DNA of 64,000 nt from Steromphala cineraria (GCA_916613615.1 OU744731.1:16473328-16537327), one strand, 5' to 3'. Shown: positions 1 through 10,640, counted from the stretch's first letter. Notes: generated from the letters alone by a model not told the origin. Numbers and translations are program-made.

Positions 1-148
1 CTGAGCTGGATCTATTTATATCTTATCATGTACTTTGAAGGAGCGGTGCATAGTTCATAAATTTGTCAGTTAATATTGCGCCACAAATATTGATTATCGC
101 AACAGCAGGTATTTCCAATTTTGAAATTGTATTTTGGTATCCACCACC

Positions 149-1111
149 ATGGATGTAGCCGACGCTGAGGGCGAGATGACCCCTGATCTTTGTGTTGATT
201 CCGAACCAGGAAGTGAGGAGCCAGAACGGGGGTTTGAGGAGCCTGTTCCATACCCACACCAACCTGACCAGTCCTCGGAGAAAGTCAACATTAGAAGAAG
301 ACTTAAGACATTCCTGGACTGGACAGGGAGAGTTCTTCCACTTCAGCTCAGTATAGCAGGATTTATCTTCAAAGGTCCTGGAGATAAGACCGAATGTGAG
401 TCCTGTCGTCTCACTGTAGACAACTGGGGAAGAACGGACAAGCCACTGGATGTCCATAGAAGGAGGTCTCCTAACTGCAGCTTCCTAACACGGTGGTTTC
501 CCCTTAAAGAAGATAATGTGATTAATTTGGATACCCTGTTTAATGCAACACATGCTAAACATCAAGCCTTTGCTCTCTTTGCGAAGAGACTGTCCTCCTT
601 CGATGTCTGGCCACTTAAAGGAGAGCTTCAAGCTCCGTCTAAGATGGCCGAGGCTGGGTTCATGTACATCGGGTCTGCTGACCGTGCAAGGTGCTTCAAC
701 TGCGAACTCACACTGCGAGACTGGGACACTGAAGATGATCCCTTTGATGCTCACTTGACCTGGTCGCCAAAATGTCAGTATATACAGAAGCTTCATGAAG
801 AAAGAAAGAAGAGGACAGGCATCCCACTGTCGTCCTTCAATGTCAAGAGCCAAACTTCAACGACATCAACGTCAGCACCCATGAGCAGCACCTCAAGTTG
901 GTCCACAACCAACCCCCCAACAAGTACATCTTCTTCAGGTTCCTCTGGGGGATGGAAACATTCAGTCCAGGTGGAAACAGTTCTTGCAATGGGCCTCTCT
1001 GAGGAGCTTATTCATGCAGCAATAGAGAGGAGGCGTGAAACAGAAGAGGGGGAGTTTCCTGATGCCATTTCACTGTTCTGTGCTGTTGAAGCTCTTGCAT
1101 CAGAGAAGTGA
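149..1111 (+). CDS. Inhibitor-of-apoptosis-like protein: two BIR domains and a UBA domain, no RING
   Basis: Single open frame of 320 codons. I start it at the ATG at 149, which sits in a near-perfect Kozak context (CCACCATGG). The frame upstream is closed by TGA at 122, and the TTG at 134 is not a credible eukaryotic start. Two BIR zinc folds are visible. BIR1 (about residues 50-115) has C83-x2-C86, H103 and C110. BIR2 (about 145-215) has the motif GFMYIGSADRARCFNC with C182-x2-C185, H202 and C209. Both show the family spacing C-x2-C-x16-H-x6-C. A Ser/Thr-rich linker (about 235-268) follows. Then comes a UBA-like segment (about 272-315, core VETVLAMGLSEELIHAAIERR) as in XIAP and cIAP. The frame stops right after it, so the RING E3 domain usual in such IAPs is missing. 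Family knowledge: BIR domains bind caspases or IAP-binding-motif peptides, and UBA binds ubiquitin. Binding without E3 activity is inference. No intron interrupts the coding region; a spliced 5' UTR cannot be excluded. Confidence 0.88.
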   Translation: MDVADAEGEMTPDLCVDSEPGSEEPERGFEEPVPYPHQPDQSSEKVNIRRRLKTFLDWTGRVLPLQLSIAGFIFKGPGDKTECESCRLTVDNWGRTDKPLDVHRRRSPNCSFLTRWFPLKEDNVINLDTLFNATHAKHQAFALFAKRLSSFDVWPLKGELQAPSKMAEAGFMYIGSADRARCFNCELTLRDWDTEDDPFDAHLTWSPKCQYIQKLHEERKKRTGIPLSSFNVKSQTSTTSTSAPMSSTSSWSTTNPPTSTSSSGSSGGWKHSVQVETVLAMGLSEELIHAAIERRRETEEGEFPDAISLFCAVEALASEK

Positions 1112-2600
1112 TTCTGTTTTGAAAAATCTGTGCTTTATTCAGTGTATTTTCAATGAAGAAGTTCACTTCACCGGTTCAATAACAAATATACTACGCTTAA
1201 TGAAAACAGAATTCCAGGAATTTAACCCAGTTATTATTTACCCAGCAGCATCAATATTATGGACACCGATTAAGGACTTTTAATACACCAATCACCAATA
1301 CCGCCAGGACATACACTCCAGTTTAACCACAAAAATACTTGAGAATCAGAAAACCAGGAAAGACATTTTTAAATATAATTTAAAGATATTACGTCTTTCA
1401 ACTTATCTTCTAGCAACCCTGGAATAACTCAACGATCCCCTCAAGCAACACCACAGGAATGTCATAAAACAAGTATTCAAGTATCTTCTCAGTGGACTCT
1501 TCAAACACAGTTAAGAACGTCCACAATCAATACCTCATTTACTCTTCCAAAACAGATGTCTCCACAACAAAGTTGGAATTCACTTATTTCACGTTTGTGG
1601 AAATGGCATCCAACTATGGTGGAGGGCTTTAAAAACTTTTAACCTTTGGAACTCGTCAGAAACAGATGCCTCCCCAACTTCAACAAAAACAGTCCAGATT
1701 TTCTGAAAGATAACTTTGAGTGCAAGTGAAGACTTTCTTACTATTGGATTCTTGTGCTCTTTTAATCTAGTGGAAATGAAGAGGAGGCATGACAATAAGA
1801 TTTCTCAACTCTCAATATCGGTGTTTTGTCCAGTATCTTTAAATATTAACCTGGAAGTTTGTGCAAATACGTTATATGAATTAACTATACTTATATGCTT
1901 CTAATTACACAAATTGTAGTTTGTTTGGTGTACGTGTGAAGAGATCCTTCCTTAAGATGGCCAGATGCCCAGTGTGACCTCGTTTTGGTATAGTGTTGTA
2001 TTACAAAATTAGGGCAGAACAAAATTTGTGAATTAGGAATATCGATAAAGAGTATTTTCATTTAAACATCATCAGTTAAGATAAGGCTTCGAGTTTGTTT
2101 AATTTTAAGACATTTCTTGGATTAGAATTAGAAGGTTTAGCATATATACTAATACGAACTCTTTGTTATTTGAATTGGAAAAAAAAGTTTCTAGGTTGTA
2201 AAAACACTGTTTAAACTAGCGTTCGGAATATCATCTTTTTTCTTAGAGTTCAAAAGTGTTAATATTCTATGATTACAAATTGTCCATTCTTAAAATACAC
2301 TTTGAACATGTTTATCTGTATTCAACAACTTATCATTAATTACCTGATATTTGTTATTGTAATTTTTATTACATTATCAGAATTAAACTGTACAAAAAAA
2401 ATAAAACAATTCTACTCAAAAATGTTTTGTCCTGCTTGCTTGGTTTTAGACACGGATCTACATAAACATGCAGATGTTTATTGATTTTCATGTTTACAGT
2501 TCTTTATAGAGTAAGTTGAAAGATTGATATGACTTTGAATAAGAATGCAGGTTTATTGAATTATACGCCTTTGGATACATTTCCTCAGTTAATTATGTTC
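1112..2600 (+). other. 3' flank / probable 3' UTR of the IAP gene
   Basis: AT-rich, with no supported coding frame. A canonical AATAAA at 2400-2405, followed by T-rich sequence, is the best visible candidate for the IAP polyadenylation signal. That would give a 3' UTR of about 1.3 kb. No domain-bearing ORF was seen on either strand. Confidence 0.4.
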
Positions 2601-2607
2601 AAAACAA

Positions 2608-3945
2608 TATAGAGCCATTGGCTTTGTAGCTTATCAGGCTTCATACTAAATTTTCTTTGGCGTGTGGCCAACGTGGTTCCCCCTTTGGTAGGGGCAAAAG
2701 GGTCACCAAATGTACAATTTAGAATCCCATTTACCTAAGGAGTCTCTATTCAACATTTCAGTTTCCTTGTGTTTCTGGAGAAGAAGATGAAAACAGTATT
2801 TCAGCCGTAGTCCCTGTTGTCCTTCTAAAATGAGCATGAAGGCGATGAGAATTAGGATACCAGAAATTCAAAAATAGGGCCAGTGGCTCTGTAGCTCATC
2901 AGGCTTCATAGCAATTTTGCTTTAATTGTGGTTCCCCCCTTACTTGGGACCACAGGGTCACAACATGTACAATTTGGAATCCTTTTTTATCTAACTTAGG
3001 AGTCTGCACACAGCTTTCTAGGCCTGATGCTTCTTGAGATAAAAAAGATAGGTTATAAGGGTGTGGCCCTTATTAGGGGCCACAGGCCCACCAAAGCTAT
3101 AACTTATCACCCTCACTAGTCAAGGAGTATGTACACAAGCCTTGAAGGTTTCAGCTTTCTAGCCCATATGCTTTTGGAGAAAAAGATGCAAATAGGTTTT
3201 AGGGTGTGGCCCCTGAGGCCCTTATTAGGGGTCACAGTGCCACAAAAGCTACAAATTATAATCCTCACTTGCCAAAGAGAATGCTCACCAGGTTTCAGCT
3301 TTCTAGGCCATATGATTCAGGAGAAGAAGATGAAAATAGGTTTTAAGGACGTGGGCCCTGTGGTGCTTATTAGGGGCCACAGCTCCACCACAGCTACAAT
3401 TCATAATCCTCACTATCACGGAGTCTGTACACAAGGATTCAGCTTTCCAGGCCCTTTACTTCTCGAGAAGAAAATGAAAATAGGTGACCCCTGTGGCCCT
3501 AAATAGGGGCCACAGGGCCACCAAAGCTATAAATTTTAATCCTCACTAGTCAATGAGTCTGTGCACAAAACTTTTAAATCATAATCACCATTGGCAAAGG
3601 GTCTATATACAAGACTATCTGAGCTTTTTGAAGAAGATGAAACAGGTTTTAAGATATATCTCTTGTGGGCAACTGTCACTAAAGCTATAAATTATAAACG
3701 TCATTAGGTTAGGCGTCTGTGCACAAGTTTTCAGCTCTCAATGCAGAAAAAAACGAAAATTTGTTTTAAGAGCGTAGTCCAAGTGACCCATATGCTAGGG
3801 GTTACAGGAACACCTAAGCTATATTAAAATCCTTACCAGTCTGTATACAAAATCTAAGCTTTATAGAGACAGTGGGCGGACGGACGGACGCCGGATACCA
3901 TGGCATGCCATAAGCCCGTCGGGCTTTTCAGGCCAGAGCTGATAG
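2608..3945 (-). mobile_element. HINE-like element, family A (diverged, probably two copies)
   Basis: It starts with the family-A end: hairpin AGAGCCATTGG plus a degenerate AGCTCATCAGG box at 2611-2645. A second such end at 2876-2910 suggests two abutting copies. The body is a decayed tandem repeat of about 145 bp with the phrases AGGGGCCACAGGGCCACC, CTCACTAGTCAAGGAGTCTG and GAGAAGAAGATGAAAATAGG. The right end is a GACGGACGG microsatellite (about 3871-3890) and a GCCATAAGCCC segment. The layout is that of Helentron-associated non-autonomous elements. The class assignment is inference from structure, and no Rep/helicase protein is present. Short ORFs across it are repeat translations. Confidence 0.7.
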
Positions 3946-4403
3946 GACTTTTTATTATATGATTGAGGGTGAGATACTCTGTTTTATTATACAATTAGCA
4001 ATGAAATATAGGGTTATACAGTGAAAATATAATCCATATTTTAAGAAAAGCAGGAGAAAGTCATATTTTAACTGCAGTGAAAATATAATACATATTTTCA
4101 CTGCGGTGAGAAAAGTAGGACAGAACCTATTACCTCCCCTTGAACACGTTTATCTCCCTTTGAGGAAATCGAACGCACGCCTCGCGTCACGGCGTTGTTT
4201 ATGATTGAAGAAAAACGACTCTTTACGATGTTTTCGGTATGTTATTGTTAACATTTTGCAGTGACAATGTATTCCTTCGATGTCGAAGTTCATATATTGT
4301 TTTATTACTCTCCCGTTAAAGATATCGCTGTTTAATAAATCTACAATGTTATTACACATTGTGTAATAACATCGCGCGCTGACCGAATGTCGTGACGTAA
4401 TGA

Positions 4404-4432
4404 TGACGTCACAATTGTTAAGTATGACGTCA
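4404..4432. promoter_or_regulatory. Pair of perfect CRE palindromes
   Basis: TGACGTCA occurs at 4404-4411 and 4425-4432, with starts 21 bp apart. This is the consensus CREB/ATF site. It lies in the foldback nest with no gene nearby, so any regulatory role is unproven. Confidence 0.5.
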
Positions 4433-4517
4433 TAATGTCAGCGGGCCGGCCGCGACAGTCATGTTGGCGACTTTCTTTGTTTTTTTACGATGTTATTAGG
4501 CAAGTAATAAATAAAAT

Positions 4518-4660
4518 ACTAAACTCGGTCCCGTTTCATAACATTTTTATGAAACTCGTGAATGGTATAGGTATTTAACTCGCTTTCGCTCGTTAAATAC
4601 CAACCCATTCACTCGTTTCATAAATATGTTATGAAACGGGACGTCGTTTAGTATTCTCTA
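4518..4660. repeat. Near-perfect palindrome, about 140 bp
   Basis: The arms are CCCGTTTCATAACAT on the left and ATGTTATGAAACGGG on the right. They continue inward through TATGAAACTCGTGAATGG and its complement to a centre at GCTTTCGCTCG. A strong cruciform or hairpin is possible. It is part of the foldback nest. Confidence 0.75.
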
Positions 4661-5038
4661 TGTTGTAGTTAATAATAGTTCATTTTATCGCAAAATAAAT
4701 TTACGAAGCGAGAGATCTGTCACACCGACATAGCGCTTCCCTCACTGTATCCGTTCGCGTCAAAACTGACTTTCCAAAATAGATAAGGAGCCTTTGTTTC
4801 ACCTAATTATAACCAAAAACATATTGTGGATCTGATATCATTTAACATTCACACATTATATAGTTTTCGAAAAACTATTTCCGGTTAAATATCGCATTAT
4901 TTCTATCGAACTTCTTTGTACCGAGAAATGATAAATGGAGATTGGAGTTGCTAGACTCTCATTCATCACAGCAGGAAAACTTTGCCTTCCGATGTTCGAC
5001 AACTCTGTTTTATGATCTTAAAATTATATAATAAATAG

Positions 5039-5195
5039 ACTAATTCATTGTCTTTGCCGAATATCATTTCTATCTCATCTCGTGAAGTGAGAAAGTGTCA
5101 TTTTCACTCCTGGCTTCGCCACTCGTGAAAATATCAATTTCTCACTCCACTCGATGAGATAGAAATGATATTCGGCAAAAACAATGAAATAGTCT
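5039..5195. repeat. Near-perfect palindrome, about 155 bp
   Basis: The arms TTGCCGAATATCATTTC and GAAATGATATTCGGCAA enclose CATCTCGTGA-type sequence and a centre near CTGGCTTCGCCACTCG. It has the same inner vocabulary (ATCTCATCTCGTGA, TTTTCACTCGTGAAAAT) as the palindromes near 5.7 and 6.55 kb, so they are one family. Confidence 0.75.
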
Positions 5196-5291
5196 CTATC
5201 TATCAGTGAAATAAACCCTCTATCTGGCTACAGTGGCGATAACCTTTATCGTCACTCTACTGAGTGGTGATAAACTTTATTACCACTCGAG

Positions 5292-5360
5292 TGACGTCAA
5301 GTTCAAGAGTTTGACGTCAGGTAACAATGGTCTGACGTCATGAATTCTCATATGACGTCA
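5292..5360. promoter_or_regulatory. Phased array of four CRE palindromes (left arm)
   Basis: Perfect TGACGTCA octamers start at 5292, 5312, 5333 and 5353, spacings 20, 21 and 20 bp. That places all four on one face of B-DNA (two helical turns apart). The array is mirrored in the right arm of the same inverted repeat. CREB/ATF-type bZIP binding is known for this octamer; use in vivo is inference. Confidence 0.55.
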
Positions 5361-5644
5361 CACTGTTACCGCGGTGACGGGTTCTTCCAAGCGGCCGCTC
5401 AACATGAAGTTAGCCTTTTCTGACGTTATTAGAAGGATATCATCATATAATAAATAGAATATCTGTCAATTATTGACAATACCATGTTTATCTCATCTCG
5501 TGAGGTAGAAAAGTTAAATATTTTCACTCGTGAAAATATAAACTTTCTACCTCACTGAAATACCATGTTTATCTCATCTCGTGAGGTAGAAAAGTTAAAT
5601 ATTTTCACTCGTGAAAATATATAGAGGATATCTGTCTTTTCTTG

Positions 5645-5778
5645 ACTAATACCATGTTTATCTCATCGAGTTAGGTAGAAAGGTTATATTTTCACGAGTG
5701 GCGCAGCCACGAGAGAAAATATTTCACTTTTCTACCTCACGAGATGAGATAAACATGGTATTTGTCAAGAATTGACAG
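5645..5778. repeat. Near-perfect palindrome, about 134 bp
   Basis: Arms TTCTTGACTAATACCATG and CATGGTATTTGTCAAGAA surround TTTATCTCATC and GATGAGATAAA. The centre is ACGAGTGGCGCAGCCACGAG. Direct repeats of the same arm sequence lie just upstream (about 5490-5635). Confidence 0.75.
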
Positions 5779-6216
5779 ATACCGTATTTCCTCGAATACA
5801 ACCCCGGGGTTCTATTTCGTTCAGTACCCCCTTACCCCCCGGGTTCTATTCGAGGCCCGGGTTATAATGGAGGCCGGGTTGTATTTCTTCAGGTCTGAAT
5901 TGACGTTTCAAAATCTTCTAGGAATGGCGTTTTCATGGAAAATTATTGATCTAGTTCTACATATCTCGTGGCATTTCTGTTGATATTCATTCTTTTATCA
6001 AAATCCGTATCAATCCCTGCAATATACGGTTTCCGTGAAGTATATACTATCGACATATTATACCAGTATTTATGTTAGATCCAGGTTCTATTCGAGACCC
6101 CGGGTTCTATTCGAGACCCGGGTTGTATTAATGTCAGCACCCCCTTACCCCCCGGGTTATATTCGAGGCCCGGGTTGTAATGGAGGCCCGGGTTGTATTA
6201 GAGGAGATACGGTATT
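5778..6216. repeat. Inverted repeat with CCCGGG-rich short tandem units
   Basis: The ends GATACCGTATTTCCTCG (left) and GAGGAGATACGGTAT (right) are inverted copies. The arms contain repeated units of the type GGGTTCTATTCGAGGCCCGG and GGGTTGTAATGGAGGCCC. It is much more GC-rich than its surroundings. Two ORFs across it (5762-5983, 6035-6274) are translations of the repeat and are not called. Confidence 0.6.
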
Positions 6217-6312
6217 CTATTTATTATATGATGAAATCCTTCTTATGACGTCAAAAAGGCCAATTTCATGTTGAGCGGCCGCTTTGAAGAGCCCGTCTCC
6301 GCGGTAACAGTG

Positions 6313-6381
6313 TGACGTCATAGGAGAATTCATGACGTCAGACCATTGTTACATGACGTCAAACTCTTGAACTTGACGTCA
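6313..6381. promoter_or_regulatory. Phased array of four CRE palindromes (right arm)
   Basis: TGACGTCA starts at 6313, 6333, 6354 and 6374, spacings 20, 21 and 20 bp, mirroring the left-arm array. A further perfect copy is at 6246-6253. The surrounding arm is the inverted partner of 5200-5465. Confidence 0.55.
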
Positions 6382-6482
6382 CTAGAGTGGTGATAAAGTT
6401 TATCACCACTCAGTAGAGTGACGATAAAGGTTATCGCCACTGTAGCCAGATAGAGGGTTTATTTCACTGATAGATAGAGGAT

Positions 6483-6645
6483 ACTTAATGTTGTTTTCCA
6501 AATACCAGGTTTATTTCATCGAGTGTCATGGGTAAAGTTGATATTTCACGAGTGGCGCAGCCACGAGTGAAATATCAACTTTACCCATGTCACAAGATGA
6601 AATAAACCTGGTATTTGGAAAACTACATTAAGTATTCTATTTATT
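6483..6645. repeat. Near-perfect palindrome, about 160 bp
   Basis: Arms TACTTAATGT...CCAAATACCAGGTTTATT and AATAAACCTGGTATTTGG...ACATTAAGTA pair almost completely, with the centre near GAGTGGCGCAGCCACGAG. It shares its centre with the palindrome at 5645-5778. Confidence 0.78.
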
Positions 6646-6945
6646 ATATGATTTTTAATGAAATATCTAATTAAAACGACTTTAAGACTTAAAAGTTACC
6701 CCCTTTTGTTCAAATGGCTGAAAGTAGTTCCGGCACCTGACCAGTGACGAAATATAATATATCGTCACTGTTGCCTGATAGACAGTTTATTTCACTGATA
6801 AAACTCTGTATTTCATCGCTGATCATATAATAAAACAGAGTATCTCACCTTCAATCATATAATAAAAACTTTCTACCTCACTCGATGAGATAAACATGGT
6901 ATTAGTAAAGAAAAGACAGATATCCTCTATATATTCTCTTCATTG

Positions 6946-7653
6946 GGAAGGATGTTTATTGAATGTTCATGGTTTAGGATGCAGTTCCTTTTACAGTACA
7001 TGGTTCTGGTAAAGTTTATACGTTTATTGGTTTCGATGAAGACACTTCCCTTGAAAGAATGTTTAATTATTTAATACCTATAGAACAAGTTCTACGTGAA
7101 GATTTTTATTGCTTTAGAACAATTCATCGGAAGGCAGGCAAACTGATTTTCAAGGCTATGAAAAATCCTAAGAAACAAATCCGAACGTTTAATGATTTAT
7201 GTTGGGTCCTCGAAAGAAAATATGTTGTATATATACATATATAATTAACCATCTTATTTAAGTTGTGTCTGGCAGAATGGATTACTTCAATTCGCCTTTT
7301 GACATTTATTGCACATCTTCATAATTTGGAATATTTTTTCACGCTAGTAAAACATTATTTGACCGAAACGGATGAAATTACACGCCTTGTACTTTTATGT
7401 TCGTTCTGAATCAAGGGGTTGGTATTTGAAAGAATTAAATGTCTTTGTTATATTAGTTGATACACTGAGTAAATGATTTTATGTTTCTTATTAATTTGGT
7501 CCCGAATGTCTTCCTTAAAGGCTAAAAGAGGGAGTAGAATACACAAAAATATCATCAACAAAGAGTTTTTTTCTGAATACAAAGTAAAAAAAATTGAAAA
7601 TGAAAATATTTGGAAATATGTGTTCTTTATTTTATTGTTTCTGAGACGATTTG
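6946..7653. other. No gene seen
   Basis: AT-rich stretch. The short frame at 7059-7244 has no recognisable domain or codon signal. Nothing else is supported. Confidence 0.3.
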
Positions 7654-7845
7654 TTAAAGGGGCAGTAGCGCGTTTTTAGGGGGAATATAAAGTGATGTCA
7701 AGAAAATGAAAAAGAATGATTCAATTGAAAAACAATGTATCTTAACTAAATGAAGTAGTAATAAATCAAATATAGAATTAAAGTTCAGAAATGGGATTCC
7801 TTTTTCTTACACAAAAGGAATTAAATGTGTACACACAAAAACTAT
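7654..7845. mobile_element. Truncated copy of the TTAA-flanked MITE
   Basis: It begins with TTAA-AGGGGCAGTAGCGCG and follows the intact copy at 9082-9429 up to the ACACACAAAA phrase, then diverges. The right terminal repeat is missing. Confidence 0.65.
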
Positions 7846-8860
7846 AGTGCACATAACACTTTTGTCTAGCAACGATTGTTGTAGCGCAAGTTCCGGTAAA
7901 TTATTACCTTCGGAAGTGGATCATTTGACTCATACGAAAAAACTTGTGCAAATTTGTTAATAAACCTCGCTCTTGCTCGAGTAATACAAAAATTTACACT
8001 TGTTTCGTAAAAGTCATATGACATACTACCTCGGGTAACAATCTTTCTTTATATCATGTTTATCCATCCTAATGGCATCCCTCTATTGTGATTACTGTGG
8101 GTCAATTTGTTAAGAATTCATTGCTTAATTATTGACTGTCCTGGCCATGGGGTGTCAGGTTTTGAGGACGTTATCATAATGCAGAGTTCACTTAAGTTCA
8201 TGTTTCAAGGACAGGTCTAAGTAAGAAAGTGAAACATATCAAATTTTGTGACTTTACTAATAGGGGTTTCAGAGTCAAGACTTGAAAGTTGCCAAACCTC
8301 CGCTTGTTAAAAGGACAGTCCTATCGTGTTATTTATTGTGGAAACAAAATTCAAGGGGACATTTCAGTTTATGTATATCATGCTAATATTACATGTTTTT
8401 AACACAACCAAGTTGAAACTTGTTATTGGGGGTAACATTATCCACTTAAAGAAACTTTGCTATGGAGGGCTGACACACTGTCATTGTTAGTTTGTAAGTA
8501 GCTTTCTTTTACCTTTTGACTGGTAAAGCAAATGGACAAGTGTTAGCTGTGAGTCAAATAGCCGTGTGTGAAAGATTGACAATTCACATGCATGCAGGAA
8601 TCAATTTCTTCACTAATGTGAACATAAAATCTGGGTTAATATAAGGAAATCCAGTTCTCTTGCTAAAATGATGAAAAGGTGTTAACACTAAAATGGTCAC
8701 ATGCTGTTTTCGTTTGCATCATGATACTTTGTTCTGTTAGAAGTCTGGTCGACATTTTGTCCATTAAAACATTAATTTTATATATCATTATATTAAAAGG
8801 AGATAATATGAACTTTAGCATCTTGTAAAAAACTTGCTTCAGGGCCTGTGAAGGCAAAAT
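7846..8860. other. No gene seen
   Basis: AT-rich intergenic sequence with no recognisable coding frame or ordered repeat. A fragment near 8670-8705 resembles the interior of the TTAA MITE (AAAGGTGTTAACACTAAAATGG). Confidence 0.3.
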
Positions 8861-9077
8861 AAAAAAATAGAGCCATTGGCTCTGTAGCTCATCAGGCTTC
8901 ATATTTATTTTGCTGAAGAGTGTGGCCAATTTGGACTAACAGGGTCATCAATCCTAATTAGGGGCCACAGGGCCACTAATAAGCTGCAATTAATAATCCT
9001 CACTTGTCAAGGAGTCTGTACACAATCTTTCGGCTTTCTAGGCCTTATGCTTCTGAAGAAGAAGATGAAAATAGGTT
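8861..9077 (-). mobile_element. HINE-like family A copy, split by a MITE
   Basis: The hairpin end AGAGCCATTGGCTCT and box AGCTCATCAGG (8869-8905) are followed by about one 145-bp unit. That unit stops inside the phrase GAAAATAGGTTTTAA, where the TTAA MITE has inserted. Remaining sequence past 9433 (GGGCTGTTTC) shows only slight continuity, so the rest of the element is lost. Confidence 0.65.
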
Positions 9078-9081
9078 TTAA

Positions 9082-9429
9082 AGGGGCAGTAGCACGTTTT
9101 TGGGGGGAATATAAGGTGATGTCAGGAAAATGAAAATTAATGGTTCTAATTGAAAGACAATGTCTTTAAACTAAAATGAGCAGTAATAATTCAAATATAT
9201 AACATAAAGTTTAGCCATGAGATTCCTTTTTGTTACACAAAATGAATTAAAGGTGTTCACACAAAATGGCCACCAATGGATTTTATGTGAATCTTCATAC
9301 TTTGTCCTCTGACTATGGATGATTGGCTTATGTAATGAGATTTTTGACACAGTCAAAATGATACATTTAGCATTTACTAAAAATTATCAGTGAAAATTTT
9401 AAGATATCAAAAAACGTGCTACTGCCCCT
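9082..9429. mobile_element. Intact 348-bp MITE with TTAA target duplication (piggyBac-like)
   Basis: Terminal inverted repeats AGGGGCAGTAGCACG (left) and CGTGCTACTGCCCCT (right) extend about 22 bp into a poly-T/poly-A run. TTAA flanks both ends (9078-9081, 9430-9433), the target duplication of piggyBac-type elements. No transposase is encoded. Two further copies are at 7654 and 46356. The small antisense frame at 9171-9356 is MITE sequence. Confidence 0.85.
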
Positions 9430-9433
9430 TTAA

Positions 9434-10264
9434 GGGCTGTTTCATTCTAATCAAAACAATTTTATCGTCTTAACATTCTGAAATCAATGACGATTGTGAA
9501 CTTCAACAAAGAATTTATTTTTCAATTTTAGATGTTCGGTTAAGCATATGAAGACAATGAGAGGGTCAACCTCAATTAAATTTGATCTGTGACTGTACAA
9601 ATATCTCCATTTTTGAATGAAACCATCCCGTAATGTGGAGAATCTTTTTATTTACAACAGTGATAGGATCCAAAGCAAACCCAACAATTTTCTGATCAGA
9701 AAGTCATATTCACCACACAACTAAAAGCTTACAGCTCACAGAAAATGAAAATTGAAGATGTCAATCTGAAGGAAATAATTGAGAAATAAAATTTATTTTG
9801 ATGACAGAAATGACTAGCACTATGACTGATTTAATACTGAAACAATGTTTCACACTAATTGTCTTTGGTACTATAGACTTTGAAAGACAAGTTTACTCAT
9901 GTCTTAACTCATCACAAGAGTGAAAGATTCCTTGTCTCATCACAATAGTAAAATTTCATTTTCTCATTTCTCATAATTTAGCGACATCACTTTTATCATC
10001 ACTAATTGCAACATATTTTTTCTCATCTAAATATTGGCATATCGTTTTTTTTTAACCATATGAAAAATATTTCAAAAAGGATTTAATTTTTACAATGTTA
10101 TGACATCATAGACATCATAATTGCATAACAGTATCATTTCTACTCTGAAATATTAATGTAACTTTTAGGAGCCATAGTTTTATCCTGCATTTCAACAGTA
10201 TTTCAAAGAGATGTATAGCAAAGGATCACTGTGCAGTGAACATTTCATCTTCGATGTTTTCTTC
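9434..10264. other. No gene seen
   Basis: AT-rich intergenic sequence. Nothing recognisable beyond short simple runs. Confidence 0.3.
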
Positions 10265-10640
10265 TTGATAGTTCAGTAAGGCCCCAAAAATGATTAAAAA
10301 AGGTTTCTGGTCTTTACATGTAGGCAAAAATGATGCGCTGACAAGAATTTTTTGTATTTCTAATTTTTTAAAATTATTGAACATGAAGACAAAAGATATT
10401 AATATTTTGTAACCTTTGAATCACTTTATCACTGCTTCTTTGAAGGCACTCACGAAATGAAACGAGTAACATTTTAAGAGCCAGCGTTTTTCTAGTTTTA
10501 TGTCAACATCTTTTAAAACTGACGCGGATGGAAAACCAGAAACAAATAACTTTGGTAAGGCTTCATTGGTGACATCATCAATGTCATGTTTGTGATGCAC
10601 AAAGAAATATATTATTTTTGGTTCACAGAGCAATATGATA
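10265..10640. repeat. Dispersed repeat, uninterrupted copy
   Basis: It shares long stretches with 40265-41335: CATGTAGGCAAAAATGATGCG, TCTTTGAAGGCACTCACG, ATGTCAACATCTTT and CCAGAAACAAATAACTTT, allowing for small changes. The copy at 40 kb is split by a HINE-like element, so this copy shows the empty target site (around 10462-10480, ACATTTTAAGAGCC). The element class is unknown. Confidence 0.6.

Larger units (their letters stand above)
3951..6945. repeat. Nest of foldback / long inverted repeats
   Basis: The outermost visible arms are 3951-3990 and 6828-6868 (TTTATTATATGATTGAGGG and its complement). Inside lie long arms 5200-5465 pairing with 6225-6482, each with a NotI octamer (5391, 6275), and another pair 5618-5690 with 6868-6940. 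Many arms border CTATTTATTATATGAT, which looks like the element end. Several near-perfect short-loop palindromes sit inside or next to the arms and are listed separately. No coding capacity is visible. I read it as several foldback (MITE-like) elements inserted into one another; the class is unknown. Confidence 0.75.

Noticed and set aside
134..148. Upstream start (TTG) for the IAP gene
   Set aside because: Non-ATG start; the ATG at 149 has a strong Kozak context.
3129..3506. 125-codon frame with recurring GFSFLGH-type phrases
   Set aside because: Translation of the 145-bp HINE-like units. Similar frames occur wherever the repeat is present (18852, 23421, 40479, 46983).
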